From the NCBI GenBank assembly GCA_902493985.1, contig CABURR010000007.1, positions 1 to 51,030 of the forward strand: a stretch of 51,030 bases of DNA, in the 5' to 3' direction. The notes beneath the pieces were generated by a model. It saw only the letters and a program-made list of their open reading frames with translations. It was not told the origin of the DNA and made no database searches. The first letter of the stretch is position 1. Each line of letters begins with the position of its first letter. This document shows positions 1 to 8,266 of this stretch, in pieces. Source of the DNA: an uncultured Collinsella sp. GTDB lineage: Bacteria; Actinomycetota; Coriobacteriia; Coriobacteriales; Coriobacteriaceae. A program made the position numbers and the translations under genes.

Positions 1-18
1 AGGGAAAGGCTCAGCCGC

Positions 19-174
19 CACCCGGGGACCTACCGGGGATTGCTATGACGTACGTTTGCTGAAATAAATGAGCTCCGGTTGCTTCGCGAAGTCGTTCAGA
101 TGAAAACACCAGACCGCCGCGGGGCACCCGGGGACCTACCGGGGATTGCTATGACGTACGTTGGCTGAAATAAA
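19..174. repeat. Two 50-bp direct repeats downstream of the GH31 gene
   Basis: Positions 19-68 and 125-174 are 50-bp direct copies with one mismatch. Each begins CACCCGGGGACCTACCGGGG and ends in ACGTACGTTKGCTGAAATAAA. The first half is an imperfect dyad (CCCGGGGACC/TACCGGGG). The 56 bp between copies hold no gene. The second copy runs into the U-tract of the GH31 terminator. A short part of the element (ACGTACGTTGGCTGA) recurs at 6998-7012 on the other side of the GH31 gene. The role is unknown. Confidence 0.85.
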
Positions 175-210
175 AAAGCAATGCCCGCCGTCCTTGGTGG
201 AGCGGCGGGC
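171..210 (-). terminator. Intrinsic terminator of the GH31 gene
   Basis: Read on the minus strand, an 8-bp GC stem (arms 203-210 and 183-190, GCCCGCCG/CGGCGGGC) is followed by a T-rich run at 171-180. It lies 25 bp past the stop codon of the GH31 gene. Confidence 0.85.
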
Positions 211-234
211 ACGTTTGCTTAGTTATCGCTGGGA

Positions 235-3200
235 CTACTCAGCCTTATTGCGACGGTGGAAGAAGGCACCGATCGCGGCGATGATGGCTCCAAGGCCACC
301 GACGGTCGCGACAGTCGTCACCGTTTGGTCGCCAGTGTTGGGGATCGCCGAACCGTTCTTCTTGCCGCCCTGGGCCTTGTCGCCTGCGGGCTTGCTCGTC
401 TGGCCGCCACCGTTCGAGCCGTTGCCGGAACCCTGGTTGCCCGAACCTCCGGTGTTGCCCGAGCCGCCCTGGTTGCCGGAGTCGGCATCCTTGAGGCCCT
501 CGATGGCCAGCTTGAGCTGGTCATAGGCCGCCTGGAGCTGGGTGTCGGAAGCATTCTCATCACCCAAGACATCCTCGGCGTAGGTAATGGCGTCCGTCAG
601 GGCCTTGACGGACTCGGCCGTCTTTCCCTTGGTGTCAGTCTCCTTCGCCTGCTTGACCAGGGCCTTGAGCTGTTTCTTGGTCGGGTTCTCGACCGGGGTC
701 ACCGGGGTCTTCTCGAGCGCGTTGCGAGCACTCTCGAGTGCCTTGAGTGCCTGGTCGACCTCGTCCTGCGTGGCGTTCTCGTCGCTCAAGATGGCGCGGG
801 CGCTCGCCAAGGCGTTCTGGAACACGGTCCAGGAAGCCTCGGTGTAGTCGCTGGCCTTAAGGTCGCCGGCTGCAACCTCGGCATCAACCTTTTCAATCGC
901 GGCAGTGAGGTCGTCCTTCGCCACCGGATCGGGAACGGCCGTACCGTAGAACTTGAGCTCCGCCATGCTGCAGTAGGCGTCAACGCTGCCACCGCCGGCG
1001 TGGAGCACCTTGACGGTCACGTAGCGACCGCGCGCGACACCAAAACTCATCTGCTTCCAGTCGCCACGGTCGGTGAGCACGCGGCCGTCGTTGTCGAAGG
1101 TAAACGTACCCATCGACGTGGCGGTGCCCATCTCATAACCGTCGGCGGTATCGGAGACCAGCACCTCGGCCTCAAAGATATCGCCGTTCGTGCCGCCGTC
1201 CTGGCGCGGCAGGAACGTGACGTCGGTGAGATCGTAGTCGCGGCCCAGGTCGACGGTCAGGTGCTGGGGCATACCGGCATTATAGGCATAGTCGCTGTGC
1301 CAGAGCGTCTGTTCGTCGCCGTCAAGAGCGTTGACGGCGTTGCTGCCCTCGTAGTCGGCCTCGCTCGAGAAGCCGGTCACCTTGACGTTCTCGCGGTTCT
1401 CGGGCGTGTTGATGAGGCTCTTCTCATCGACGGGGCGCATCTTGAGGCCGTCGATTGCCTTCTCGATCTTGGCCGTGGCGTCTGCGACATCCTTCTTGTT
1501 ATAGCTGCCCTGGCCGCCGTCGAGGAGCTTCTGAGCCGCCTCGACCGCAGCGGTGAGAGCTGCATAAGAATCCTTGGTGTAGACGGACTCGCTGTAGCCC
1601 GCGGCCTTGGAAAGCGCTGCCATGAGTGCAGAGGTGTCGACACCAGCCTTGACCTCGGCCTCATAGGATGCGGTCTTGGAGGGATCGAGTACCGATGCCA
1701 CCGTGATCGTTGCCTTGCCCGCCTTGTTGGCACGCAGGTAGTAGTTCACGCTATCGCCGGCCTGGACAGCGGAGACGCTCACCACAGAGGGGTCGGAACT
1801 CTCGACCGTCACGTAGGGGTAGCCGGCGCTCTCAGGCGTGGCCTTGGCGTCGACGAGCGTAACATCACCTTCAAAGAACTCGGTCTGGTTCTTGCCCAGC
1901 TCGACGCCCTCGATGGCCTCGACACCCTGCGTGTAGTTGAAGTTGATCTCGCGCAGCGTGAGCATCTGGTCACCCGATGCCTCAAGCGGCGTGATCTCGA
2001 CCTTGGTCGCCTTCTTGCCCTTGTTCTCGGCAGAGAGACCAAAGGCGTAGCGAGCCTGGAAGGAATCGTACTCCCCGCCCGCGAACTCCTGGGTCGAGCC
2101 ATCCTCGAACGTCACGACGGCCTTGATCTTCTGCACGGTGCCGTTACCGCCGTTGCGGTTGACAACCTCGACGGCATCGAGCTTCGATGGCGTCTTAAAG
2201 GCAAATGTCATCGTGGTGGGAAGCTTCACGTAACTCGGAAGCTTGCCCTCACTGTCCCAGTTGCCGCTCCAGTCCCACAGGAACTCAAAGCCGTTGTCGC
2301 CCTCGTTATTATCGAACAGCGCGTTATAGCTCTTCTGCTGAATAAGCTTCTCGACGTTGGTGCCGTCATCGGTAGTGAGCTCGTCGTTGGTCATCGTGAT
2401 GTCGAAGGCGTCGCGGCCGTACTCGGCGACCGTGGGCTGCGGAACGTCCGGCATCGTCACCGTGCCATCGCTCGCAAACTCAAGTGCGTCGCACGCCGGG
2501 CCAATGAGCCAAGATGTCGAGGGCAGTTCAACCTTGCCGGCGGTCTTGGCCTTGAGCTTGAAGCTCGCCACCGCGCCGGTGCCGTTGTAGAGCTTGCCAT
2601 CTCCGCGGTTGGCAAAAGCGAGGTTGATGGTCTGCGTGCCGTCCTCAAACTGGATCTTCTCGCGCGACAGGTTCTCCATGCCGGCGGTCGAACCATCCTG
2701 TGAGATGCTCTCGGACACAAACTCAAACTGGTCACTCTTAAAGTTGACGAGCGCGCCCAGGGCGTTGACGTTCTTGGCGTCGGCCGCATAGACATCGACG
2801 GTGATCTCATCGCCGGCCTCGACCTCAGTCTTGCTCGGAATCACCGCAAGGGTACCAGCGACCTTGCCCTTCTGCTTGGTGCCGCCGTCGAGCCCCGCCA
2901 TGGTGAACGAGTAATCGTAGACGTCGTAGACGCCGTTATTGTTGAGGTCAGCAAAGTGGTCGCGGATCTGCGAGTTGAACGTCGAGGCATCGGACCCACG
3001 GTTCTCGAGACCCAGATAGTTCTTCATGTTGGAGTAGTCGCCATCGGAGATCGTTGCCTTGTTGAGGTTGGAGCCCACGGCGAAGCCATCCGTGCCGTCG
3101 GTCTTGTAGATGGCGATCTCGGACGCGGAGAAGAAATTGCCGACCGAGGCGAGCGGCGTCATACGCACGTAGCGTGCGGCCACGGCGCCGTCGAACGCCA

Positions 3201-6200
3201 CCGTCTTACAGGCGGCGGAGCGCTCCCAATCGACTTCCTGGGTGGTCCAATGCGTGCCGTCGAGGCTCGTCTCGATGCGCATCTTGGTCACGGTGCCATT
3301 GCCGGCGTCGTCACGCGGATAGTACTCGAGCTTGTCAAGCTTGTAGGCCTTGCCGTAATCGACCGTCAGGGCCTTGCCCAGATCGTTGCCACCGGAGTGG
3401 AAACCGCCGTCGCCCGACTGGAACTCATGGTCGAAGGCGAGATCGGCCTTGTGGCTGCCATAGAGCGAGCCCTCCCAAGTGATCTTCTCAGCTGTGGGGA
3501 CGTTGCGCCACGGGTCGAGCGCGGAGCTCGCCTCGAGCACGTCACTCCAGGCGGAGTAGCCATCGGCGTTGCGCGAACGAATCTGGTAGGTATGCTTGCT
3601 GTTGTAGGCAAGGTCGGCATGCGTAAACTCCGCCGCATCGCCCACGGCGAACACGGTACCGTCTACCTTAAGGTCGTAGGAGGTAGCACCATCGACCTTT
3701 CCCCAGGTGAGCTTGATGCTCGTGGGGGTGGTGGCATCCTCGGGAGCGGCAAGGTTCGCGGGTGCGGAGAGGTTCTCGTTGAGGCGGTCGACGGCCAGCG
3801 TGGCATCGGCGTTCACGAAGCCGCCGAGTTCGAGCGTCTGCGCCGCTGCAGCGACATCGGTCTTCGCGAACTTGACGTAGACCTTGGGGTTCGTGGTGAT
3901 CTTGGTGTTGTTGAAGCTCTCGCCCTGCTCGGCCTCGGTGCTGTCTGCATCACTGCCGTAGTGGTTGAGGTTGGGGGTCTCGTTGTAGAAGTAGACCGCC
4001 TGGCCGGCCTCGGGGTTCGCGGCGTCAAAGGCCTCCTGCGAGTTGACCTCAACCACGTTGAGCGCGGAGCCACCGTTCTTGGCGACGACGCTCGTGGGCT
4101 TGGCGGACACGTTGGCCACGAAGGTCGTGGTGCGGTTGGAGTCGTAGCCGTTGTAGCCACCCTGCGAGGCTTCGGCGGTAAAGGTCGCGGTGCCGCCCGT
4201 GGCCTTGGAGCTGTAGACGGTACTCACATGCTCGCCGTAGGAGATATTGTCGATCGTGCCGTAGGCATCGTCCTCGGTCGTGTTGTTCTGGATGGAAGAG
4301 CCGTCGTCCTCGTACTGCGTAAAGGTGCCGTCACCCTCGGTGGCGAAGAACTCGACGATACGCTGGCTGCGGTCGGTACCCTTGGTGTTGGTGTCGCTCA
4401 CGGCCTCGGGGTTGTTGTTCTCGGCATACATCGGCACGATGGCGTTGGCCTTCACAAACAGCGGCAGCTTCCAAAGCGGCGCATCGTAGTTGTTGAGGAC
4501 CTGGCCGCCGCGGTACTGCTTACCCGAGAAGTAGTCAATCCAGATGGTGGGATTCTCGTCGGTGCCGTAGTTGGGAAGGTAGATACCATTGCGAACGTCG
4601 TTGCCGTTCTCATCTGCCTGGGTATCCTGATACACCGGTGCCACCAGGAAGTTCTCACCAAACATGTACTGATACTGCGTCGAGGTGCTTGCGGCGTACT
4701 CGGAGTTGTCGGAGAGCAGCATGGCGCGGATCATGGGCAGGCCGGTATCGCCGTTGCCCGTGTCGATGTTGGCCGCCGAGGCCGCGCTCGTGTAGATATA
4801 GGGCATGAGTTGCGCCTTGAGCTTGAGGTAAAAGCGCGAAATGCCCGTGTAGGGATCGCCGTGCGTCATGGGCGACTTGCGGTAGGTGCCCCAGCCGTCC
4901 ATATCGAGCATAGAGGGCGTGAACGTCTTCCACTGGTAGTCGCGCGCGGAGATGATGGGGTCGCCACCAAAGATGCCGTCCATATCGGAGCCGATGTTGG
5001 GGTTGCCCGAGAGGCTCTGACCGATATACGTGGGGATGTGGAAGCGGATGTACTCCCAGTTGCCGCCGTACTGATCGCCGGTCCAGATGCCACCAAAGCG
5101 CTGCGTGCCGGCCCAACCGTCAAGCGTGATGATGTTGGGGCGCTTGTTGGCACCGGTCGTCACCGTATCGTAGGCCGTCTTGATGCCGTTGAGGCCAAAG
5201 GAGTAGCCAGAGCCCACCCAAGCGACGTCGGTCTTGAGGGTGGTAATGCCGCCCGTCTTGACCTCGGCGTCGAAATCGCGAAGCAAATGCCACGGGGTCT
5301 CGGAGTTGCTGTCAGGCTCCAGGTTAGACTGGGTCCACAGACCCGTGCTCACACCCTTGGAGTTAGCATACTCGGTAAACTTCTTAAGGTTGTCGACGTT
5401 GGCACGCACGGCGTTGAGGCGCTCGGCTGAACTCGTTCCGTCGGAGTTGACGCCGCCGGTCTTGTAATAACCGTTCTGGCCATAGCCGGCACCGTATCCG
5501 TCGTTCGGCAGGAACCAGCCGAGCGGCATGTCGTTGTCCTCGTAGTCATCGATAACCTGCTGGGCGGAGAACTGGCGGTCGAAATCGGTCGCCTTTATGT
5601 TCTCGGTATCGACCGTGGGGCCCTCTCCGTTGAGCGTCTCGGCGGCAAGCGTGCCGTCGAGCTTGTAGCCCGTCGACATGCCGGACTCGTATTTAACGTT
5701 GCCCTTCTCACTCGAAGGCTTGCTGCCCTTGGTCTCCCACTTCTTCTGACCCGAGGTCGTTGACCAGCCATCACGGTTGTAGGCATTAAGGTGACCCAGG
5801 TAGAAACCGTACTCGGGCAGCAGTACCGGATTGCCGGTCACCTTGTAGTAGTCCTGCAGCATCTCGGTCGCCACGTTCGAGGCGCCCGTTTCGGTTGCCA
5901 CGAAGTAATAGGCATCGAACTCATTCTCGCTGTGCGAGGTCGTGACCGTCGAGGAGTCCGTAGAGCCAAAGTCGTAAGAACCCTCGGCAAAGGTGTTGCG
6001 AAGCACGCCGTAGCCGTCGCTCGTCCAGTAGAACGGGTTGGGCGAGGCGACGCCGCCGTCGGTCCAGTTATTAGTGTTGGAGATGGCGATGGTCTGGTTG
6101 GTGTGCAAGAAGCGCCCATTCTGGGTGCCACCGCCAAAGAAGTTCTCGGACTTCTCCTTGGCGAGTGTCTGGACAGTACCCTTCTTATCAAGGTCGAGGG

Positions 6201-6666
6201 ATGCGGACTCGGAGACCACGACGCGGTCGCCCGATTTAATGCTCATCTTGCCGGTCGCCTTGTCCAGAACCACGGTCGCCTTGCCGCCGGTGATCTCGAT
6301 AGCGTCGCCTTTGTCGACAACCGTTGCGCTCGGCTTGCTGTAGGTGTCCGAGGTGTCGGGCTGGGCCTGAATCTTAGCCGTGTGGGACTTGCTACGCGGC
6401 GTGGCGTACTCGGAAAACTCGCCTTTGGGGTCGACGTTGTAACGGAAAATGCCGTCCTCTAGAAATGTGATACGCCCCTTAATGCCGTCGGCGAAATCGA
6501 TGTCGACGACGTTCGAGGCTGACTGGGAAACGGTCGCCGAGTCGACGCCCTTGAGCGGCGTGGCAATCGCCTGCTGGGGGCTGGCGAACACGAGAGTCGC
6601 CGCTGTTGCGACGAGAACCGCGCTTCCCTTCACCCACCGTTTCGTGAAAATGGAATTCCTACGCAC
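235..6666 (-). CDS. Sortase-anchored multi-modular GH31 family glycosidase
   Basis: A very large secreted exo-glycosidase, 2143 residues. The start is GTG, 6 nt after an AAGGAG ribosome site. Modules in order: signal peptide (about 1-36), GH31 N-domain and barrel (about 55-650), beta domains (to about 960), fibronectin III (970-1050), F5/8-type C module (1055-1190), one dockerin-like calcium loop (1240-1252), cohesin-like domain (1268-1405), second F5/8-like module (1440-1580), Ig/Big_2-like (1588-1672), FIVAR (1678-1743), third F5/8 module (1760-1910), two FIVAR repeats (1918-2060), Gly/Ser/Asn linker, sorting motif IPNTGD (2108-2113), membrane helix and a basic tail. By family comparison D480 (LKTDVAW) is the likely nucleophile and D531 (WTGDQ) the acid/base. 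This architecture resembles clostridial GH31 alpha-N-acetylgalactosaminidases that attack mucin; that substrate is inferred, and alpha-glucosidase or xylosidase activity is the alternative. The frame is intact. Confidence 0.9.
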   Translation of the reverse strand: MRRNSIFTKRWVKGSAVLVATAATLVFASPQQAIATPLKGVDSATVSQSASNVVDIDFADGIKGRITFLEDGIFRYNVDPKGEFSEYATPRSKSHTAKIQAQPDTSDTYSKPSATVVDKGDAIEITGGKATVVLDKATGKMSIKSGDRVVVSESASLDLDKKGTVQTLAKEKSENFFGGGTQNGRFLHTNQTIAISNTNNWTDGGVASPNPFYWTSDGYGVLRNTFAEGSYDFGSTDSSTVTTSHSENEFDAYYFVATETGASNVATEMLQDYYKVTGNPVLLPEYGFYLGHLNAYNRDGWSTTSGQKKWETKGSKPSSEKGNVKYESGMSTGYKLDGTLAAETLNGEGPTVDTENIKATDFDRQFSAQQVIDDYEDNDMPLGWFLPNDGYGAGYGQNGYYKTGGVNSDGTSSAERLNAVRANVDNLKKFTEYANSKGVSTGLWTQSNLEPDSNSETPWHLLRDFDAEVKTGGITTLKTDVAWVGSGYSFGLNGIKTAYDTVTTGANKRPNIITLDGWAGTQRFGGIWTGDQYGGNWEYIRFHIPTYIGQSLSGNPNIGSDMDGIFGGDPIISARDYQWKTFTPSMLDMDGWGTYRKSPMTHGDPYTGISRFYLKLKAQLMPYIYTSAASAANIDTGNGDTGLPMIRAMLLSDNSEYAASTSTQYQYMFGENFLVAPVYQDTQADENGNDVRNGIYLPNYGTDENPTIWIDYFSGKQYRGGQVLNNYDAPLWKLPLFVKANAIVPMYAENNNPEAVSDTNTKGTDRSQRIVEFFATEGDGTFTQYEDDGSSIQNNTTEDDAYGTIDNISYGEHVSTVYSSKATGGTATFTAEASQGGYNGYDSNRTTTFVANVSAKPTSVVAKNGGSALNVVEVNSQEAFDAANPEAGQAVYFYNETPNLNHYGSDADSTEAEQGESFNNTKITTNPKVYVKFAKTDVAAAAQTLELGGFVNADATLAVDRLNENLSAPANLAAPEDATTPTSIKLTWGKVDGATSYDLKVDGTVFAVGDAAEFTHADLAYNSKHTYQIRSRNADGYSAWSDVLEASSALDPWRNVPTAEKITWEGSLYGSHKADLAFDHEFQSGDGGFHSGGNDLGKALTVDYGKAYKLDKLEYYPRDDAGNGTVTKMRIETSLDGTHWTTQEVDWERSAACKTVAFDGAVAARYVRMTPLASVGNFFSASEIAIYKTDGTDGFAVGSNLNKATISDGDYSNMKNYLGLENRGSDASTFNSQIRDHFADLNNNGVYDVYDYSFTMAGLDGGTKQKGKVAGTLAVIPSKTEVEAGDEITVDVYAADAKNVNALGALVNFKSDQFEFVSESISQDGSTAGMENLSREKIQFEDGTQTINLAFANRGDGKLYNGTGAVASFKLKAKTAGKVELPSTSWLIGPACDALEFASDGTVTMPDVPQPTVAEYGRDAFDITMTNDELTTDDGTNVEKLIQQKSYNALFDNNEGDNGFEFLWDWSGNWDSEGKLPSYVKLPTTMTFAFKTPSKLDAVEVVNRNGGNGTVQKIKAVVTFEDGSTQEFAGGEYDSFQARYAFGLSAENKGKKATKVEITPLEASGDQMLTLREINFNYTQGVEAIEGVELGKNQTEFFEGDVTLVDAKATPESAGYPYVTVESSDPSVVSVSAVQAGDSVNYYLRANKAGKATITVASVLDPSKTASYEAEVKAGVDTSALMAALSKAAGYSESVYTKDSYAALTAAVEAAQKLLDGGQGSYNKKDVADATAKIEKAIDGLKMRPVDEKSLINTPENRENVKVTGFSSEADYEGSNAVNALDGDEQTLWHSDYAYNAGMPQHLTVDLGRDYDLTDVTFLPRQDGGTNGDIFEAEVLVSDTADGYEMGTATSMGTFTFDNDGRVLTDRGDWKQMSFGVARGRYVTVKVLHAGGGSVDAYCSMAELKFYGTAVPDPVAKDDLTAAIEKVDAEVAAGDLKASDYTEASWTVFQNALASARAILSDENATQDEVDQALKALESARNALEKTPVTPVENPTKKQLKALVKQAKETDTKGKTAESVKALTDAITYAEDVLGDENASDTQLQAAYDQLKLAIEGLKDADSGNQGGSGNTGGSGNQGSGNGSNGGGQTSKPAGDKAQGGKKNGSAIPNTGDQTVTTVATVGGLGAIIAAIGAFFHRRNKAE

Positions 6667-7364
6667 CTGGACTCCTTCCCTCCGACATGCGGAAGTGTCG
6701 CGGACGCGCGCCCTGCAGCATGGGCGAACGCATCAAACGGGGGGGGTGTTCGGTACATTCCGTACAATTGGCCCACCCGTTACCAAGGGGTCAACTGGTA
6801 GTAACCAGATAGCCACCTATTAGGTTGAATCAGCATACGGGAGCAGTTGCGCAACCAAGTTCGAAATTCTCCCAGCGGCATTAAAATGAACGTAGACGGC
6901 TAAGTGGGGTCCAAAAGCCATACCAATTGGTTCTTCAACCAAATACCAATTAAGCAAAAATGTACTGTTTATCTGGTATTACATAGACCATACCTTTACG
7001 TACGTTGGCTGACTTTGGGCTTAAATGAGCAATCGACAGAGGGTGGTGGACAGTTAGTTCAGATATGTATTTTTTGGCGGTGCTAATTGGCGCTAACAAA
7101 CTGGTTTGGGCCGCTTTAGACCCGATAATAGGTCCTTCTCGCTCTTGCCCGTACGCCTTTATCAGTTCAGACCACCTAAAACAGCTCAATCGAGCCCAAA
7201 TCGCCCTCCACGCGGCCTCAAATAAATACAAATCTGAACTAACTGTCCAAGAGGAGTGCCCCACGGATAGGAAAAGGCTCTGGCGAATCCTCTAATCGCC
7301 AGAGCCTTGCCAAAACCCGTGTGTCTGGAGCACATCGCCGCATACCAGTCTTTCACCCATGAAG
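6667..7364. other. 700-bp intergenic region between GH31 and the toxin gene
   Basis: No convincing gene is seen. It holds the GH31 ribosome site, an 8-G homopolymer at 6739-6746 in the GH31 leader, a short copy of the ACGTACGTTGGCTGA motif (6998-7012) and the inverted-repeat element at 7048-7251. Open frames here are short, lack ribosome sites and cross the repeat, so I left them out. Confidence 0.7.
7048..7251. mobile_element. MITE-like element with about 29-bp terminal inverted repeats
   Basis: Terminal inverted repeats at 7048-7076 and about 7222-7248 share GGACAGTTAGTTCAGAT, then one mismatch, TGTATTT, one mismatch, TT. That is about 27 of 29 positions. Weaker inverted similarity continues inwards (the GGTTTGGGC and GATTTGGGC parts). 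No transposase is encoded in the roughly 200 bp. I see no clear target-site duplication. A miniature inverted-repeat element is the best reading; a structured non-coding RNA is the alternative. Confidence 0.55.
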
Positions 7365-7715
7365 CTAGAGATTTTCTTCCGCCCACTTCTCAAAATCAAC
7401 CGCTCGCCTTTGGGCAGTTCGGTACACTTCCATGTCTTCGCGAGCGCCCACCACGACGATGGCCATTTTCCCTTTTATCTTGATGAGGCGATACACAATC
7501 CGAATGCCACTTCCTCTGAGCTTGATTTTCATAAAGCCTGTCAAATCTGTACCGGCCTTGTTTCCAAGGGGTTTACCGAATCCGCCTTCGTTCTGCGACA
7601 ATGGATTCGCTCTGATTTTCTCGATGGCCTTAAGCACGTTCTTTCGTTGGGAGCCGTCCAGACGCTTAACATCCTTGAGAGCATCCGGGTAGAAAGCGAC
7701 TTCGTACCCGCTCAT
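7365..7715 (-). CDS. RelE/ParE family toxin
   Basis: A 116-residue protein with the compact RelE/ParE fold signature. It has an early helix pair rich in Lys (ALKDVKRLDGSQRKNVLKAI), a central KIKLRGSGIRIVYRL strand pair, then IVVVGARED and a basic YRTAQRR tail. Family members usually cleave mRNA on the ribosome (RelE) or poison gyrase (ParE); which applies here cannot be told. The start overlaps the antitoxin stop by four bases (ATGA), so translation is coupled and the antitoxin is made first. It sits in an accessory stretch between a MITE-like element and a DUF4143 ATPase. Confidence 0.85.
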   Translation of the reverse strand: MSGYEVAFYPDALKDVKRLDGSQRKNVLKAIEKIRANPLSQNEGGFGKPLGNKAGTDLTGFMKIKLRGSGIRIVYRLIKIKGKMAIVVVGAREDMEVYRTAQRRAVDFEKWAEENL

Positions 7716-8032
7716 TCAAACTCGACCTCATCCATCTGATCGAGTTCGTCCTGGCCCACACCCAACTCTGCCATAACATCAGATAGGGAAACGAGTTCAT
7801 CATCGCTTGTCGCAGCCGTCCTCTTAAGGGCCAACGTCAACAAGGCGAGGTCCTCCTCCGCCTGCTTCGCCTCCCTGTATTCATCGGGCGTCACAATAAC
7901 GAATGCCGGCTTATTGTGTTTAAGGACCACAACGGGATTATCGTCCCCAACCTTCGAAAAAGCAGCCGAACCCTTACCGTGACTGAAATCGCTGATGGGA
8001 ACAAGATTGTCGAGCATCTTTAAAGCAGGCAT
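7712..8032 (-). CDS. Phd/YefM family antitoxin
   Basis: The partner of the RelE-like toxin. I chose the ATG at 8032 (106 residues) because GGAGG lies 5 nt upstream; a TTG four codons earlier would fall inside that ribosome site. The N-terminal half has the Phd/YefM pattern: LVPISDFSHGKGSAAFSKV, then PVVVLKHNKPAFVIVTPDEY, the DNA-binding dimer domain that normally represses the operon. The acidic C-terminal half (DELVSLSDVMAELGVGQDELDQMDEVEFE region) would wrap and neutralise the toxin. Antitoxin-first order and four-base overlap are typical of type II modules. Confidence 0.87.
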   Translation of the reverse strand: MPALKMLDNLVPISDFSHGKGSAAFSKVGDDNPVVVLKHNKPAFVIVTPDEYREAKQAEEDLALLTLALKRTAATSDDELVSLSDVMAELGVGQDELDQMDEVEFE

Positions 8033-8266
8033 CGAGACCTCCAAATATAAAGTCTTTTATGCATTCATTTTAGCATGCAGAAAATACCAGCAATCACGGA
8101 ATGGTGACACGGACGAGGCATCGCTTTCCACCAACCGTTGATCATCGACCGAGCAAAATATCCCGCCAAGAGATTGAGCGAGGATTCCGTCCTTCGAAGA
8201 GGGCCGTATTGGCCTCCTCGCGGGACGAAATTCTCGCTCGTTCGTTTCAGCCCGCGTCATCGCGTG

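Noticed and set aside
19..174. Possible CRISPR array from the 50-bp repeats
   Set aside because: Only two units, the unit is longer than usual, the spacer is 56 bp, and no cas gene is in the window.
2956..5430. Long open frame on the plus strand opposite the GH31 gene
   Set aside because: Codon bias of the GH31 gene in a high-GC genome leaves the opposite frame open. Low-complexity Val/Gly/Leu/His composition, no domain, no ribosome site.
6950..7264. Possible 104-residue gene on the minus strand
   Set aside because: Spans the inverted-repeat element, no ribosome site and no recognisable fold.
8045..8266. Possible short genes between antitoxin and DUF4143 gene
   Set aside because: Open frames are short, overlap each other on both strands and lack ribosome sites.
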